From Elymus sibiricus (taxonomy: Eukaryota; Streptophyta; Magnoliopsida; Poales; Poaceae), in contig CM077667.1 of NCBI GenBank assembly GCA_039707655.1, positions 61,781,628-61,845,627 of the forward strand: a DNA stretch of 64,000 nucleotides, given 5' to 3'. Below the pieces are notes generated by a model. That model was not told the origin of the DNA. It made no database searches and saw nothing but the letters and a program-made list of their open reading frames with translations. The translations under genes and the position numbers were made by a program. Below are positions 11,399 to 22,149 of this stretch, piece after piece (the stretch's first letter is position 1; each line of letters starts with the position of its first letter).

Positions 11399-12880
11399 TG
11401 ATACGTCTATTTTGCATCATGATTTCTTACTATTATTTATTATGTTTTGTTGAATAATAATGCTTTAGGGAGTGATTCTAATGCCTTTTCTCTCATAATA
11501 TGCAAGGTTTACACAAACTGGAATTCTGGACCTGAAAAAGCTCATCAGAGTTACCTATTCTGCAGATCTCCAATGGAGCTGAAACTTTATAGAGATTATT
11601 TTTGGAATTAATAAAAAATACTACAGCAAAGAACTACCGGAGGGGGCCACCCTGGTGGGCACAAGACACCAGGGCGCGCCCTGGTGGGCTGTGCCGTCCT
11701 CGGCCCACCTCCGGTGCCCATCTTCTGGTATATAATCACTTCTGACCTAGAAAATAAATAAGAGGAGGACTTTCGGGACGAAGCGCCGCCGTCTCGAGGC
11801 GGAACTTGGGCAGGAGCACTTTTGCCCTCCGGCGGAGCGATTCCGTCGGGGGAACTTCCCTCCCGGAGGGGGAAATCGAAGCCATTGTCATCACCAACAC
11901 CCCTCTCATCTTTGGGAGGCCAATCTTCATCAACATCTTAAACAACACCATCTCCTCTCAAATCCTAGTTCATCTCTTGTGTTCAATCTTTGTACCGGAA
12001 CCTCAGATTGGTACCTGTGGGTGACTAGTAGTGTTGATTACCTTGCATAGTTCATTACTATATGGTTTATTTGGTGGAAGCTTATATGTTCAGATCCATT
12101 ATGCTATTCAATACCCCTCTGATCTTGATCATGATTGTTATTTGTGAGTAGTTACCTTTGTTCTTGAGGTCACGGGAGAAGTCAGGGTGCAAGTAATCAT
12201 GTGAATTTGATATGTGTTCGATATTTTGATGATATGTATGTTGTGATTCCCTTAGTGGTGTCATGTGAACGTCGACTACCTGACACTTCACCATTCATGG
12301 GCCTAAGGGAATGCATTGTGGAGTAGTTATTAGATGATGGGTTGCTAGAGTGACAGAATCTTAAATCCTAGTTTATACGCTACTTCGTAAGGGGCTGATT
12401 TGGATCCAAACGTTTAATGCTAAGGTTAGATTTTGTCTTAATACTTTTCTCGTAGTTGCGGATGCTTGCGAGGGGGTTAATCATAAGTGGGAGGTTGTTC
12501 AAGTAAGAAATGCACCCAAGCACCGGTCCACCCACATATCAAATTATCAAAGTAGCGAACACGACTCAAACCATATGATAAAAGTGACTAGATGAAATTC
12601 CCATGTACCCTCAAGAACACTTTGCCTATTACTAGAGACTGTTCTGGCCAGTCCTTTGCCACAAAAGGATTGGGCAACCTTGTTGCACCTTATTTACCGT
12701 AACCTTTACGTGCTCGTTACCAATTATCTTGCCATCAAATTATCTGTTACCTACAATTTCAGTGCTTGCAGAAATTACGTTGCTGAAAACCGCTTGTCAT
12801 TTCCTTCCGCTCCTCGTTGGGTTCGACACTCTTACTTATCGAAAGGACTACGATTGATCCCCTATACTTGTGGGTCATCA
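11399..12880 (+). repeat. Athila 5' LTR
   Basis: This LTR is 1482 bp, TG…CA. A probable promoter TATA (GGTATATAATC) lies at about 11728-11737. A GC-rich inverted block with CCGGCGGAGCGATTCC sits near 11830. It differs from the 3' LTR by scattered substitutions and indels; about 45 bp near 12180-12230 are absent from the 3' LTR, and the 3' LTR has extra sequence near 20284-20300. Confidence 0.92.
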
Positions 12881-12891
12881 AGACTCTTTTC

Positions 12892-12909
12892 TGGCGCCAT
12901 TGCCGGGGA
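12892..12909 (+). other. Primer-binding site of the Athila element
   Basis: TGGCGCCATTGCCGGGGA starts 11 bp after the 5' LTR. It is one or two mismatches from the complement of the 3' end of plant tRNA-Asp (TGGCGCCGTTGCCGGGGA), the primer typical of Athila elements. Confidence 0.8.
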
Positions 12910-12986
12910 GTGAAGCGCTCTTGGTAAGTGGAAATCGGTATGGAAAAACTTATACTACGTGCTGAAATTTATTGTTACTTGTTACT

Positions 12987-15900
12987 ATGGAAAACAATCC
13001 TTTGAGGGGTTTGTTCGGGGTATCTTCACCTCGATCGGAACCACAATTAGTTGCCCCTCAACCTACTGCACCTACTGAAAATATTGGTTATGAAATTCCT
13101 TCGTGTATGGTAGAACAACTGCTTGCTAAACCTTATGCAGGAGATGGAACTGATCCTCATATGCACCTATTATATGTGAACGAAATTTGTGGATTATTTA
13201 AGCTTGCAAGTTTACCCGGAGATGAAGCTAAGAAGAAGGTTTTCCCTTTATCTTTGAAGGGAAAAGCATTGACATGGTATAGGCTATGTGATGATCTTGG
13301 ATCCTGGAACTGGAATCGTTTGCAATTGGAATTCCATCAAAAGTTTTATCCCATGCATCTAGTTCATCGTGATCGGAATTATATATATAATTTTTGGCCT
13401 TGTGAAGGAGAAAGCATCGCTCTAGCTTGGGGGAGGCTTAAGTCAATGTTATATTCATGTCCCAATCATGACATCCTGAGAGAAGTTATAATTCAGAATT
13501 TTTATGCTCGGCTTTCTCATAATGATCAATCCATGCTCGATACTTCTTGTGCTAGTTCTTATATGAAGAAGACTATTGAATTCAAGTGGGATATCTTAGA
13601 AAGAATTAAACGCAACTCTGAAGATTGGGAACTCGACGAAGGTAATGAGTCGGGTATAAAGCTTGAGTTTGATTGTGTTAAGTCTTTTATGAATACCGAC
13701 ACTTTTCACAAGTTGAGCACTAAATATGGACTTGACTCTGAGATAGTAGCCTCTTTCTGTGAAGCATTTGCTACTCACGTTGATCTCCCTAAGGAGAAGT
13801 GGTTTAAATATCATCCCCCTATTAAACAAGAAATTAAAGAACCGGTCATAGCTAAAGATGAAACCATCATTTACAATGCTGATCTAGTTGTGCCTACCGC
13901 TTATATTGAAAAACCACCTTTCCCTGTTAGGATAAAGGAACATGCTAAGGTATCAACCGTGGTTCGTAAGAGTAATATAAGAGCACCTAAGCCCCCTAAG
14001 AAAATTAAAGTAGAACCTAGTGTTGCTATGGTTAAAGATCTCTTGGTAGAAAATATTGATGGGCATGTTATCTACTTCTATGATGAAGCTGCTAGAATTG
14101 CTAAACCCGATGAAAAAGATAAACATAGACCCATAGAAGGCATGTATGTTGTCTCAGTCAAAATAGGAGATCATTGCTATCATGGTTTATATGATTTGGG
14201 TGCTAGTGTGAGTTCTATCCCTTTTACCTTATACCAAGAAATTATGGAGGAAATAGCACCTGCTGAAATAGAAGACATTGATGTTACTATTAAACTTGCT
14301 AATAGAGACACCATCACACCACTTGGGATTGTTAGAGATGTTGAAGTCTTGTGTGGGAAAGTAAAATACCCTACTGATTTTCTAGTTCTTGGATTCCCAC
14401 AAGATGACTTTTGTCCCATTATCTTTGGTAGACCATTCTTGAGCACCGTCAACGCTAAGATAGATTGTGAAAAACAAACTGTCGTTGTCAGTTTTGGTGG
14501 TGTGTCTCATGAGTTTAATTTTTCCAAGTTTAGTAGACAACCTCGTGATAGAGCGTTATCTAGTAAGGATGAAATAATTGGTCTTGCTTCTATTGCCGTG
14601 CCTCCTACTGATCCATTAGAACAATATTTGCTTGACCACGAAAATGATATGCACTTGCGTGAAAGAAATGAAATAGATCAAATTTTCTTTGAACAACAAC
14701 CTCTCCTGAAACACAATATGCCTATTGAAACTCTTGGAGGTCCTCCTCCACCTAAAGGTGATCCTGTGTTTGAATTAAAGCGATTGCATGATACTTTGAA
14801 GTATGCTTATCTTGATGAGAAAAAGATATATCCTGTTATTATTAATGCTAACCTTTCAGAACATGAAGAAGAAAGATTATTAAAAATTCTGAGGAAGCAC
14901 CGTGCTGCTATTGGATATACTCTTGATGATCTTAAGGGCATTAGTCCCACTCTATGTCAGCACAAGATTAATATGGAACCTGATGCTAAACCCGTTGTTG
15001 ATCATCAACGGCGATTAAATCCTAAGATGAAAGAAGTGGTAAGAATTGAAATATTAAAGCTTCTGGAAGCAGGTATAATCTATCCCATTGCTGATAGTAG
15101 ATGGGTGAGTCCCGTTCATTGTGTCCCTAAGAAAGGACGTATTACCGTTGTTCCTAATGATAAAAATGAACTCATTCCAAAAAGAATTGTCACTGGCTAT
15201 AGAATGGTAATTGATTTTAGAAAGTTAAATAAAGCTACTAGAAAAGATCATTACCCTCTGCCTTTCATTGATAAAATGCTAGAAAGATTATCTAAGCACA
15301 CACACTTTTGTTTCCTAGATGGATATTCTGGTTTCTCTCAAATAGCCATGTCACAATATGATCAAGAGAAAACCACCTTTACTTGCCCTTTTGGAACCTA
15401 TGCTTATAGAAGTATGCCTTTTGGTTTATGCAATGCACTTGCTACCTTTCAAACATGTATGACTGCTATATTCTCTGATTTTTGTGAAAAGATTGTGGAG
15501 GTTTTCATGGATGGTTTTTCCATTTACGGGACTTCTTTTGATGATTGCTTAAGCAACCTTGATCGAGTTTTGCAGAGATGTGAACAAACTAATCTCGTCT
15601 TGAAATGGGAGAAATGCCACTTTATGGTTAATGAAGGCATTGTCTTGGGGCATAAAATATCCGAACGAGGCATTGAGGTGGATAAAGCTAAAGTTGATGC
15701 AATTGAGAAAATGCCATGTCCTAAAGATATTAAAGGTATTCGAAGTTTCATTGGTCATGCTGGTTTCTATAGGAGGTTCATTAAAGACTTCTCTAAAATT
15801 TCTAGGCCTCTTACTAATATTTTGGAAAAGGATATTCCTTTTGTTTTTGATAATGATTGTGTGGAAGCCTTTGAAACACTCAAGAAAGCCTTAACCTTTG

Positions 15901-16406
15901 CACCTATCGTTCAACCACCTGATTGGAACTTGCCTTTTGAAATTATGTGTGATGATATTGATTATGTTGTTGGTGCTGTTCTAGGACAAAGAGTTGATAA
16001 AAAATTGAATGTTATCCATTATGCTAGTAAAACTCTAGACAGTGCTCAACGAAATTATGCTACTACTGAAAAAGAATTCTTAGCACTTGTGTTTGCGTGT
16101 GATAAATTTAGATCCTATATTATTGACTCCAAAGTTATTGTTCACACCGATCATGGTGCTATAAAATATCTTATGGAAAAGAAAGATGCTAAACCTAGAC
16201 TTATTAGGTGGGTTCTCTTGCTTCAAGAATTTGACTTACATATCGTTGATAGGAAGGGAGCTGAGAACCACGTAGCTGATAACTTATCTAGGTTAGAAAA
16301 TATTCTTGATGACCCACTACCTATTGATGATAGTTTCCCTGACGAACAATTAGCTGCAATAAATGTTTCTCAAAACACCCCTTGGTATGCTGATTATGCT
16401 AATTAA
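12987..16406 (+). CDS. Athila gag-protease-RT-RNase H polyprotein
   Basis: One uninterrupted frame of 1139 codons from the ATG at 12987. The frame opens slightly upstream, but only from non-ATG codons. Gag covers roughly residues 1-300 ([15 protein letters not shown]). The protease motif is LYDLGAS near residue 402. Reverse transcriptase runs from about 706 ([42 protein letters not shown]). RNase H follows from about 986 ([41 protein letters not shown]). The active-site box reads FMDG rather than F/YxDD: codon 843 at 15513-15515 is GGT, so one of the two metal-binding Asp is missing. This should abolish polymerase activity. The frame ends at TAA 16404-16406; the same frame continues into integrase. 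Confidence 0.93.
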   Translation: MENNPLRGLFGVSSPRSEPQLVAPQPTAPTENIGYEIPSCMVEQLLAKPYAGDGTDPHMHLLYVNEICGLFKLASLPGDEAKKKVFPLSLKGKALTWYRLCDDLGSWNWNRLQLEFHQKFYPMHLVHRDRNYIYNFWPCEGESIALAWGRLKSMLYSCPNHDILREVIIQNFYARLSHNDQSMLDTSCASSYMKKTIEFKWDILERIKRNSEDWELDEGNESGIKLEFDCVKSFMNTDTFHKLSTKYGLDSEIVASFCEAFATHVDLPKEKWFKYHPPIKQEIKEPVIAKDETIIYNADLVVPTAYIEKPPFPVRIKEHAKVSTVVRKSNIRAPKPPKKIKVEPSVAMVKDLLVENIDGHVIYFYDEAARIAKPDEKDKHRPIEGMYVVSVKIGDHCYHGLYDLGASVSSIPFTLYQEIMEEIAPAEIEDIDVTIKLANRDTITPLGIVRDVEVLCGKVKYPTDFLVLGFPQDDFCPIIFGRPFLSTVNAKIDCEKQTVVVSFGGVSHEFNFSKFSRQPRDRALSSKDEIIGLASIAVPPTDPLEQYLLDHENDMHLRERNEIDQIFFEQQPLLKHNMPIETLGGPPPPKGDPVFELKRLHDTLKYAYLDEKKIYPVIINANLSEHEEERLLKILRKHRAAIGYTLDDLKGISPTLCQHKINMEPDAKPVVDHQRRLNPKMKEVVRIEILKLLEAGIIYPIADSRWVSPVHCVPKKGRITVVPNDKNELIPKRIVTGYRMVIDFRKLNKATRKDHYPLPFIDKMLERLSKHTHFCFLDGYSGFSQIAMSQYDQEKTTFTCPFGTYAYRSMPFGLCNALATFQTCMTAIFSDFCEKIVEVFMDGFSIYGTSFDDCLSNLDRVLQRCEQTNLVLKWEKCHFMVNEGIVLGHKISERGIEVDKAKVDAIEKMPCPKDIKGIRSFIGHAGFYRRFIKDFSKISRPLTNILEKDIPFVFDNDCVEAFETLKKALTFAPIVQPPDWNLPFEIMCDDIDYVVGAVLGQRVDKKLNVIHYASKTLDSAQRNYATTEKEFLALVFACDKFRSYIIDSKVIVHTDHGAIKYLMEKKDAKPRLIRWVLLLQEFDLHIVDRKGAENHVADNLSRLENILDDPLPIDDSFPDEQLAAINVSQNTPWYADYAN

Positions 16407-17640
16407 ATTGTTGCTAAATATATACCACCTAGCTTCACATACCAACAAAAGATAAAATTCTTCTATGATTTAAGACATTACTTTTGGGATGACCCACATC
16501 TCTATAAAGAAGGAGTAGATGGTATTATTAGAAGTTGTGTACCTCAGCATGAACAGGAACAAATCCTACGGAAATGTCATTCCGAAGCTTATGGAGGACA
16601 TCATGCGGGAGATAGAACTGCTCACAAGGTATTGCAATCTGGTTTTTATTGGCCTACTCTCTTCAAGGATGCCCGTAAGTTTGTCTTGTCTTGTGATGAA
16701 TGTCAAAGAATTGGTAATATCGGTAAGCGTCAGAAAATGCCTATGAATTATTCACTGGTTGTTGAACCATTTGACGTTTGGGGTTTTGATTATATGGGGC
16801 TTTTTCCTTCCTGTAACGGGTACACTCATATTTTGGTTGCTGTGGATTATGTCACTAAGTGGGTAGAAGTTATTCCAACTAGTAGTGTTGATCACCACAC
16901 CTCCATTAAAATGCTTAAAGAGGTTATCTTTCCGAGGTTTGGAGTCCCTAGATATTTAATGACTGATGGTGGTTCACACTTTATTCATGGTGCTTTCCGT
17001 AAGATGCTTGCTAAATACGATGTTAACCATAGAATTGCATCACCCTATCATCCTCAATCTAGTGGTCAAGTTGAACTTAGCAATAGGGAAATAAAATTAA
17101 TATTGCAAAAAACTGTCAATAGGTCTCGAAAGAATTGGTCTAAGAAATTAGATGATGCACTTTGGGCCTATAGAACAGCTTATAAAAATCCTATGGGTAT
17201 GTCTCCATACAAAATGGTATATGGAAAGGCTTGTCATTTGCCTCTAGAATTAGAACATAAAGCATTTTGGGCAATTAAAGAACTCAACTATGATTTCAAA
17301 CTTGCCGGTGAGAAGAGGCTATTTGATATTAGCTCACTAGATGAATGGAGAACCCAAGCCTATGAAAATGCCAAACTATTCAAAGAAAAAGTAAAAAGAT
17401 GGCATGACAAACGAATCCAAAAGCGGGAATTCAAAATATGAGACTATGTTCTTTTGTTCAACTCTTGTTTAAGATTTCTTGCAGGTAAGCTTCTCTCCAA
17501 ATGGGAAGGACCATATATTATCGAAGAGGTTTATCGTTCTGGAGCTATCAAGATTAATAATGCCGAAGGTACTAACCTGAAGGTGGTCAATGGATAAAGA
17601 ATTAAACACTATATCTTAGGTACGCCTATTAATGTTGAAA
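16407..17640 (+). pseudogene. Athila integrase, cut off by a stop codon
   Basis: Same frame as gag-pol. After the TAA at 16404-16406 the sequence continues without another stop to TGA at 17439-17441. The zinc-binding HHCC region ([10 protein letters not shown] … CDECQ) spans about 16570-16710. The DDE core has Asp in FDYMG (about 16787), Asp in TDGGSHF (about 16962) and Glu in QVELSNRE (about 17069). After the TGA the frame still encodes the C-terminal KLLSKWEGPYIIEEV region to about 17640. Two single-codon stops are therefore the only large-scale breaks. Polyprotein synthesis would end before integrase, so the copy could not integrate by its own enzymes. Confidence 0.9.
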
Positions 17641-17739
17641 GCAATGTTATCCAAACCATGACACCGGAGGAACACATAAAAGAAACCTTCTGGAACACTC
17701 TAGAATTCTGAAAAATAGGAGGTACGTGATACGGTAAAT

Positions 17740-18000
17740 AAACAGACTCCGAAAAATCCGCAAAAATACTTTTTTGACAGTTTTGGAATATTAGAAATTT
17801 TTGGAATTAAAAAAATAAACCGGAAGGTGATCGAGGTGAGCACGATACACCAGGCCCCCCTGGGCGCGCCCTGGTGGGTTGTGCCCACCTTGGACACCTT
17901 CCCGACTCCGTTTTCCTTCCATATGCTTGTTTCCGAAGAATAAAAATTCTCTCTATATATATACCCCTGACTATTTTGACGACCGCATCGCATAAAATTC
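17740..18000 (+). promoter_or_regulatory. LTR-like internal promoter before the third ORF
   Basis: This block repeats part of the element's own LTR upstream region. CAGGCCCCCCTG then CGCGCCCTGGTGGGTTGTG at about 17851-17884 nearly matches about 20286-20320 in the 3' LTR; TTTTTGGAATTA upstream also matches. It is followed by TATATATATA at 17954-17963, about 70 bp before the ATG at 18036. The LTR has its own TATA in the equivalent place. I infer a U3-derived second promoter that could drive the third ORF separately. Transcription is not shown by sequence alone. Confidence 0.5.
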
Positions 18001-18035
18001 TTGTTTCGTGCTGTTTTCCTGATAGATCTGAAAAT

Positions 18036-18419
18036 ATGTCATCTCAAGATTCAGAGGGGGAGAGCTATGTTGCTGACTATGTTGCAAACCCCAAGATCTA
18101 TGGAGAAGTGGAGCATTATGGATGGACCTCAGATGAGGAGGAAGACGCTGCCATGAAGGAAGCAAAGGATGATAGCTCTGAGGAAGAGGATGACCCAGTT
18201 AAATTCAAGAAGTCAAGCCTCCCTAGAGGATACAAACCTCAGGTTCAATTTATTCCATCTCGTTTTCTGCAGGAGAGAAAGGCGGCATTATGCAAAAGGA
18301 TATTAAAGCTTGAATTGGAGAATGATGATCTGAGGGAGGAAAATTTCATGCTTAAATATAAGTTAAAGAAGAAGGCTACACCACCACCTTCTTCATCACC
18401 ACCACCAAAGGAGACTTGA
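18036..18419 (+). CDS. Third ORF of the Athila element (127 aa)
   Basis: An intact frame from ATG 18036 to TGA 18417-18419. The N-terminal half is strongly acidic (SDEEEDAA, SSEEEDD). The C-terminal part is a short coiled coil of charged heptads (KRILKLELENDDLREENF) ending in a Ser/Pro tail. It sits where Athila elements often carry an envelope-like ORF, but there is no signal peptide or membrane segment, so I would not call it env. Function is unknown. An LTR-like promoter segment lies directly upstream. Its intactness, beside a gag-pol with a dead RT and stop codons, is notable. Confidence 0.65.
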   Translation: MSSQDSEGESYVADYVANPKIYGEVEHYGWTSDEEEDAAMKEAKDDSSEEEDDPVKFKKSSLPRGYKPQVQFIPSRFLQERKAALCKRILKLELENDDLREENFMLKYKLKKKATPPPSSSPPPKET

Positions 18420-19990
18420 GCACACGGGTATGGGCACTCCCCTTGGCTTGAGTCAAGCTTGGGGGAGGTGCCCCGGTATCGTATCACCATCACTTTTATT
18501 CATCTTTACCTATTTTTAGTTTTCCTTTGCTTTAGTTGAATAGAAGTTTAGCATGATCTATTTTTGTGTGTTAGTTTCATGGCCTATCTATCTATGTAAT
18601 CGAGTGAGAGTTATATAATAAAGTTTAGTTTGAGTTTTTGCCTCTCTACTTTCTTGTTGCAATCAAAATAAAAGGAAAGAGAAATAAATGAAAAGAATCA
18701 TATGCTAATCTTATGGTGAGTAATGACATCACATAAGGAAAACTATAAGTAGTAAAATTGATTGGAGATTGACAAACATAGCATTGGTCAATGATGCAAT
18801 TCATGAAAGAATGAATAATGGAAGAGAAGATCCACATGCAAATACACTATCTTGGACATCTTTTATGATTGTAAGCCCCCATTAAATATTATATGTCAAA
18901 ATTGTTCACGTTGGACAAGGAAGACAACGTAATGATTTATGTTTGTTCATATCCACACAGAAGTTATATTGTCATAGATCTTTCAACATGTGGTGCTTGC
19001 TCAATATCTTTGCTAGCCAAAAATTCCGCACTAAGTAGAGATACTACTTGTGCATCCAAAAACCCAAACCCAAATTCATTCTTTGAGAGTCCACCATACC
19101 TACCTACGGATCGAGTAAGATCCTTCAAGTAAGTTGTCATCGGTGCAATAAGGCAATAAAAATTGCCTCTAAAAGTGTTTTGATCAATTAGTGTAAGAGA
19201 AAATTGAGCGCTATACGAACTTATGATGGCAAAGTAATAAAAGTGATGGACTGCATAATAAAGGTTGCTATCATAGGGGGCAATATAGCATGACGTTCTT
19301 TTACATTAAGGGATTGGGCATACAAACCAAAAAGCGCATGACAACCTCTGCTTCCCTCTACGAAGGGACTTTCTTTTACTTTCATGTATTTACTTTTATG
19401 CAAGAGTAAATATTCTTCCATATTCCTTTTTACTTTTTCTTTTGCAAGCATCATGTGCTGAGGAAAGATCTAGGGACATATATCCAGTTGGATGTGAGTG
19501 GGCATGAGTTATTATTGTTGACATCACCCTTGAGGTGATAACGTTGGGAGGCAAAACTATAAGCCCCTATCTTTCTATGTGTCCGGTTGGAACTTTTTTC
19601 TCATGGGTATGTTGTGAGTGTTAGCAATCGTAGAAGACTAAATGATGGTTGATATGTGGACTTGCCAAAAGGCTCCGACATGAGACCCTTCCTGAAAATA
19701 TAAATAATTGTAGCTACAAAGTTGAGTGAGAACATAGTTTGTTGGTTTTCAATAAGGTTTATGCTTTATACTTCTATGTTGTGATGAATTGTTACTTGTT
19801 CATGAGAAGTTATATGATGAAAGTATATGAATAAGTTTTATGATAGAGTTTGTTGCTGTTATGATAATAAGCATGATGCTTCTATGTCCGTATTTTGTTT
19901 TTATCGACACCTCTCTCTCAAACCATGTGGACATGATTTTCAATTTCGGCTATTCGCTTGAGGACAAGCGAGGTCTAAGCTTGGGGGAGT
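18420..19990 (+). other. Athila 3' non-coding region with two purine tracts
   Basis: No coding sequence is supported over about 1.5 kb of AT-rich DNA. Two near-identical polypurine tracts are present: GCTTGGGGGAGG at 18457-18468, just after the third ORF, and GCTTGGGGGAGT at 19979-19990, touching the 3' LTR. The second is the functional plus-strand primer by position. The first may be a central primer or a relic. Confidence 0.7.
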
Positions 19991-21456
19991 TGATACGTCC
20001 ATTTTGCATCATGATTTCCTACTGTTAGTTATTATGTTTTGTTGAATAATAATGCTTTAGGGAGTGATTCGAATGACTTTTCTCTCATAATATGCAAGGT
20101 TTATACAAAGAGGGAGAATACGAGCAACTGGTTTGGACCTGAAAAATACATCAGAGTTACCTATTCTGCACATCTCCAATGGAGCTGAAACTTTACGGAG
20201 ATTATTTTTGGAATTAATAAAAAATACTGGAGCAAAGAACTACCGGAGGGGGCCACCTTGGTGGGCACAAGACACAAGGGCGCGTCAGGCCCCCCTGAGC
20301 GCGCCCTGGTGGGTTGTGCCCTCCTCGACCCACCTCCGGTGCCCATCTTCTGGTATATAATCACTTTTGACCTAGAAAAAATAAGAGGACTTTCGGGACG
20401 GAGCACCGCCGTCTCGAGGCGGAACTTCGGCAGGAGCACTTTTGCCCTCCGGCGGAGCGATTCCGCCGGGGGGAACTTCCCTCCCGGAGGGGAAAATCGA
20501 AGCCATCGTCATCACCAACACCCCTCTCATCTTTGGGAGGCCAATCTTCATCAACATCTTCAACAGCACCATCTCCTCTCAAACCCTAGTTCATCTCTTG
20601 TGTTCAATCTTTGTACCGGAACCTCAGATTGGTACCTGTGGGTGACTAGTAGTGTTGATTACCTTGCGTAGTTGATTACTATATGATTTATTTGGTGGAA
20701 GATTGAATGTTCAGATCCATTATGCTATTCAATACCCCTCTGATCTTGAGCATGATTATTATTTGTGCGTAGTTACCTTTGTTCTTGAGGTAACGGGAGT
20801 AGTCATGATATGTATGTTGTGATTCCCTTAGTGGTGTCATGTGAACGTCGACTACATGACACTTCACCATTCATGGGCCTAAGGGAATGCATTGTGGAGT
20901 AGTTATTAGATGATGGGTTGCTAGAGTGAAAGAAGCTTAAACCCTAGTTTATGCGCTACTTCGTAAGGGGTTGATTTGGATCCAAACGATTAATGCTATG
21001 GTTAGATTTGTCTTAATACTTTTCTCGTAGTTGCGGATGCTTGCGAGGGGGTTAATCATAAGTGGGAGGTTGTTCAAGTAAGAATAGCACCCAAGCACCG
21101 GTCCACCCACATATCAAATTTACAAAGTAGCGAATACGAATCAAACCAACATGATAAAAGTGACTAGATGAAATTCCTGTGTACCCTCAAGAACACTTTG
21201 CCTATTACTAGAGACTGTTCTGGCATGTCCTTTGCCACAAAAGGATTGGGCTACCTTGCTGCACCTTATTTACCATTACCTTTACTTGCTCGTTACCAAT
21301 TATCTTGCTATCAAATTATCTGTTACCTACAATTTCAGTGCTTGCAGAAATTACCTTGCTGAAAATCGCTTGTCATTTCCTTCTGCTGCTCGTTGGGTTC
21401 GACACTCTTACTTATCGAACAGACTACGATTGATCCCCTATACTTGTGGGTCATCA
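19991..21456 (+). repeat. Athila 3' LTR
   Basis: This LTR is 1466 bp with the same termini as the 5' copy and a TATA at about 20353-20360. It carries an insertion relative to the 5' LTR near 20284-20300 and a deletion after 20795. The flanking duplication ATCAT follows at 21457-21461. Confidence 0.92.
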
Positions 21457-21755
21457 ATCATCTTTAGGTAGGATCCGGTGCTGACGCCGACGTTGACGAG
21501 CGTGGCCACGCCCTCGAACCCTCCGTCGGGGCAATACCCGTCCAGCAGCACCTAGAGGAACGGATCCAACATGCCGGTCATGGCCCGGAGCACCACCTCG
21601 TTTGCCTCCCGGTCCTGGCCGTAGTAGGCTTAGGCGGAGACGTCGGTGTGGGCGCGCGCGAAGGGCTCGGCGTCGGCGTGGTCGAGCACGGCCTCGTGGA
21701 GCCGCGACCACGCTAGCACAAGCGTGTACCGATGTGGGCGGATCTGGTCGCTCAT
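21457..21755 (-). pseudogene. O-methyltransferase pseudogene, proximal half
   Basis: Minus-strand sequence from 21755 encodes LVLAWSRLHEAVLDHADAE, then Y-Y-G-Q-D, NEVVLRAMTGMLDPFL, and FEGVATLVNVGVSTG. This is the core of plant SAM-dependent O-methyltransferases: the SAM-binding glycine motif, usually LVDVGGG.G, reads VNVGVSTG here. Two in-frame stops (TAA after HTDVSA, TAG after DPFL) and one expanded segment show it is dead. The ATG at 21755 is probably not the original start because the usual N-terminal dimerisation domain is missing. Removing the Athila element joins this half to 11398 in frame. I infer a COMT-like gene, perhaps of the lineage annotated in rice as inactive methyltransferases. 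Confidence 0.8.
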
Positions 21756-22149
21756 GGGAGAGGTTGAGGTGGAGCAGCGATGGGAGGCGAGGTCGCTGGT
21801 TCTGGCGGCGCTGGGAGGCGAGGTTGTCGGTTCTTGCAACTGTGGGGGTGAGGGCGGAGGCCGGCGGTGCGGGAGAGAGGGGGATGGGGGCGACGCGGTG
21901 GGAAGACGAGTCGAGGGAGAGGAGTCGAGTGGTAGATATGGTTGTTTTTTAACAAGAGGCTATAGACTGTAGTGATAAGTTAGGTGAACACCTTTCTAAA
22001 AAAAAGTTAGGTGTAAAAAGGAAAAATCATTTTTTTACAATTTAAAACAGATGTGTTAGTTTTAATTTTATTTTTATTATATATTATATATGCTTATATG
22101 ATTCTATAAAATATCATTTATATTTTAAATTCCACTTTTGTTATATGAT
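21756..22149. other. No gene seen
   Basis: A GC-rich segment (21770-21910), which may be the old 5' flank of the O-methyltransferase, passes into AT-rich DNA from about 21940. Nothing is annotated here. The left end of the Helitron-like element may lie in this stretch but no clear TC start was found. Confidence 0.4.

Larger units (their letters stand above)
11399..21456 (+). mobile_element. Complete Athila-like Ty3/gypsy retrotransposon
   Basis: Two similar LTRs (11399-12880 and 19991-21456) begin TGATACGTC and end GGGTCATCA, and both sides carry the 5-bp duplication ATCAT (11394-11398, 21457-21461). Between them lie a tRNA-Asp-type primer site, one gag-protease-RT-RNase H frame, integrase, an extra third ORF and a polypurine tract. 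The gag-pol layout with no chromodomain, the Asp primer site and the extra ORF followed by a long 3' untranslated region fit the Athila lineage. It inserted in an O-methyltransferase gene or pseudogene. It is probably inactive: the RT active site is altered, and there are stops before and near the end of integrase. Confidence 0.92.

Noticed and set aside
18036..18419. Third Athila ORF as an envelope gene
   Set aside because: No signal peptide, membrane span or cleavage site; it is acidic with a short coiled coil only.
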